A stretch of DNA of 14,700 nucleotides from Ferrimonas sp044433165 (lineage in GTDB: Bacteria; Pseudomonadota; Gammaproteobacteria; Enterobacterales; Shewanellaceae). The DNA is taken from contig JAWXTX010000070.1 of NCBI GenBank assembly GCA_044433165.1, positions 1-14,700 of the forward strand, in the 5' to 3' direction. This document shows positions 13,235 through 14,700 of this stretch, piece after piece; position 1 is the stretch's first letter, and each line of letters starts with the position of its first letter. A program made the translations under genes and the position numbers. The notes beneath the pieces are model-generated. The model made no database searches and had not been told where the DNA came from. It saw only the letters and a list, made by a program, of their open reading frames with translations.

Positions 13235-14239
13235 CTACCAATGATTTGCCGTACGCTGCACCAATTGGCTCATCATCTCAATATGGTCATCGTCCGCATT
13301 TAAGCAAGGAATAAAGTGGTAGCGCTCTCCCCCTGCCGCTAAAAATTCCTGTTTTCCCTCAATGGCTAACTCTTCTAATGTTTCTAAACAATCCACCGAA
13401 AACGCTGGGGAAATAATATCAATTTGATGGCAGCCTTGGCTTGGTAACGCGGCTAACATTTCATCGGTATAAGGTTGTAGCCATGGCTCTTTGCCAAAAC
13501 GAGACTGAAAGCAAAGCAGCCACTGTTCTGCTGCTAACCCGAGTTCATCGGCTAACGCCTCGGCAGTCGCTTGGCAATGATCTCGATAAAGATCGCCCTC
13601 ATTCACATAGCGCTCCGGCACCCCATGAAAAGACATCAACAGTTTTTGTCCTTGGCCATGCGCTGCCCAATGATCACGCACGCTGCGAGCCAGAGCGGCG
13701 ATATAGCTTGGCTCAAGGTGATAATTACGGATCAGCCGATATTCAGGCACGGCGCGCATATTTTGAAAAGCGCGAGCTAAGGCATCAATCACCGCCCCAG
13801 TTGTTGAGCATGAATATTGGGGGAAAAGCGGCAGTACCACGACCTTATCGACACCTTGCGCAAGCAATTCTGCCAGCCCAGTCGAGACGCTGGGTTTACA
13901 ATAGGTCATACCCAGTGCCACCGGAATGGTTTGGCCACATTGCTGCGCTAATTTACTCGCTAAAGCCTGCTGCTGCGCTTGGCTTATCACTTTAAGTGGC
14001 GAGCCTGCTGCTTGCCAAACGCTTTGGTAGGCCTTCGCTACCCGTTTCGGGCGCGTATTGAGCACAATGCCACGTAAAATTGGCTGCCACTGCCAAGCAG
14101 GCAGATCCACCACCCGTCGATCGCTTAAAAACTCTTTTAAAAAGCAGCGTACACAATGCGGGGTAGGATTACAGGGGGTGCCTAAATTTACCAGTAGTAC
14201 ACCATATTCGGGCTTGGTCATATCAATCACTGTTGTCAT
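13235..14239 (-). CDS. hemH: Ferrochelatase (protoheme ferro-lyase)
   Basis: Final enzyme of protoheme synthesis, inserting ferrous iron into protoporphyrin IX at the inner face of the membrane. The 334 residues (E. coli 320) carry the family landmarks: GVLLVNLGTP near the start, EFLSDRRVVDLP, and YQSVWQAAGSPL. LPLFPQYSCSTTGAV precedes the active-site SFHGVPERY with the metal-handling H205. QSRFGKEPWLQPYTDEML is next, then SPAFSVDCLETLEEL, where E286 is the conserved acidic partner. The count of cysteines is high for a gammaproteobacterial enzyme, with C23, C29 and C32 grouped near the N-terminus, then C101, C114, C144 and others. No clear Shine-Dalgarno precedes the ATG at 14239; ATG 14221 (MTKPEYG) is an alternative start. 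It lies 92 bases downstream of adk on the same strand, the common adk-hemH order, with a terminator hairpin between. Confidence 0.96.
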   Translation of the reverse strand: MTTVIDMTKPEYGVLLVNLGTPCNPTPHCVRCFLKEFLSDRRVVDLPAWQWQPILRGIVLNTRPKRVAKAYQSVWQAAGSPLKVISQAQQQALASKLAQQCGQTIPVALGMTYCKPSVSTGLAELLAQGVDKVVVLPLFPQYSCSTTGAVIDALARAFQNMRAVPEYRLIRNYHLEPSYIAALARSVRDHWAAHGQGQKLLMSFHGVPERYVNEGDLYRDHCQATAEALADELGLAAEQWLLCFQSRFGKEPWLQPYTDEMLAALPSQGCHQIDIISPAFSVDCLETLEELAIEGKQEFLAAGGERYHFIPCLNADDDHIEMMSQLVQRTANHW

Positions 14240-14280
14240 AAAAGGCTAATATCACTCAGCCTATCACTGGCTTAAAAGAC

Positions 14281-14303
14281 AAAAAAGCCCGCCGAAGCGA
14301 GCC
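14281..14303 (-). terminator. Intrinsic terminator of adk with UUCG loop
   Basis: On the minus strand GGCTCGC, the TTCG tetraloop and GCGGGC form a stem (one G-U pair), followed by six T (14286-14281). It starts about 30 bases after the adk stop and lies upstream of hemH, so much adk transcription should end here and hemH would need readthrough or its own promoter. Confidence 0.85.
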
Positions 14304-14331
14304 TTTGATGCAAACAGGGTGTTTGGCTAAC

Positions 14332-14700
14332 TTAACCCAATAATTGGGCAATTTGCGCTGAAACCTGTGCCACCGGTTGAGTGCCATCCAATACATGGTA
14401 TTGGTTGCTGCCAGCGGCAGCGGCCTTGCTGTAGTAAGCAATCAGCGGTGCGGTTTGCTCATGGTACACACTTAAACGATGACGAACGGTGCTTTCTTCA
14501 TCGTCGGCACGGATCACCAGATCTTCACCGCTGATGTCGTCTTTTCCTTCCGTTTTTGGCGGGTTAAAGACCACATGGTACACGCGCCCAGAACCTGGAT
14601 GAACACGACGACCGCCCATGCGCTGAACGATCTCTTCGTCTGGCACCGTAAACTCGATAACGTGATCACCCAAGATCCCGGCTTCAGTCATCGCATCCGC
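14332..14700 (-). CDS. adk: Adenylate kinase, C-terminal part (cut by window edge)
   Basis: Cytoplasmic enzyme interconverting ATP + AMP and 2 ADP. Only the last 122 codons are inside the window; the start lies beyond 14700. The visible part corresponds to about residues 93-214 of the E. coli enzyme. ADAMTEAGI opens it, then the GGRRVHPGSGRVYHVVFNPP stretch of the LID domain, where the bacterial non-zinc type lacks the cysteines. EGKDDISGEDLVIRADDEESTVRHRL contains the arginines that contact nucleotide phosphates, and APLIAYYSK and VLDGTQPV close the CORE. The truncation is only the window edge, since the frame stays open to the last base. The hairpin at 14281-14303 ends it. Confidence 0.97.
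   Translation of the reverse strand, partial: ADAMTEAGILGDHVIEFTVPDEEIVQRMGGRRVHPGSGRVYHVVFNPPKTEGKDDISGEDLVIRADDEESTVRHRLSVYHEQTAPLIAYYSKAAAAGSNQYHVLDGTQPVAQVSAQIAQLLG

Noticed and set aside
13027..13314. Plus-strand open frame of 95 codons in the AT-rich gap
   Set aside because: It starts at TTG without a ribosome site, overlaps the hemH 3' end antisense, and its product has no recognisable pattern.
13441..13995. 184-codon plus-strand frame
   Set aside because: It is antisense to hemH; no family features, and hemH is unambiguous.

Overview
The window is an ordinary, gene-dense piece of chromosome from a gammaproteobacterium, probably near the Vibrionales or Aeromonadales. That placement is an inference from close full-length resemblance to Escherichia coli DusC, YcfP, CysB, PepD, Fpr, PldA, Ndh and HemH, the conserved adk-hemH order, and a base composition near 50% GC. 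I see no insertion sequence, integrase, phage gene, CRISPR array, rRNA or tRNA.

Layout. At the left edge, on the minus strand, is a small secreted HvfA-type RiPP metallophore precursor with four EGKCG motifs in a 19-residue tandem duplication. Its modifying enzymes would be expected just outside the window. Next come dusC (+, tRNA dihydrouridine synthase) and, convergent with it, ycfP and cysB on the minus strand. Divergent from cysB is a membrane-anchored protein of unknown function (+) that ends at a 16-bp perfect hairpin terminator. Then pepD (+, dipeptidase) converges on fpr (-, ferredoxin/flavodoxin-NADP reductase) across a terminator.

The middle is an envelope block: a Gln-rich putative lipoprotein (-), then pldA (outer-membrane phospholipase A), a DUF4136-like lipoprotein and a 66-residue two-helix membrane protein, the last three on the plus strand. 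After these come ndh (type II NADH dehydrogenase) and a general porin (+), which converges on a CreA-family lipoprotein (-) across a shared hairpin. A 384-base AT-rich gap with two inverted repeats follows. Then hemH (-) and, cut by the right edge, the C-terminal half of adk (-), with a UUCG-loop terminator between them.

How the genes relate. Most are independent housekeeping units with their own promoters or terminators. Redox and metal themes recur: the HvfA copper-type metallophore, Fpr, Ndh and HemH. Envelope genes recur too: PldA, the porin, three lipoproteins and two small or anchored membrane proteins. The candidate for an unusual system is the HvfA precursor at the left edge. The least characterised genes are those at 3359-4144, 6741-7355 and 8598-9519.
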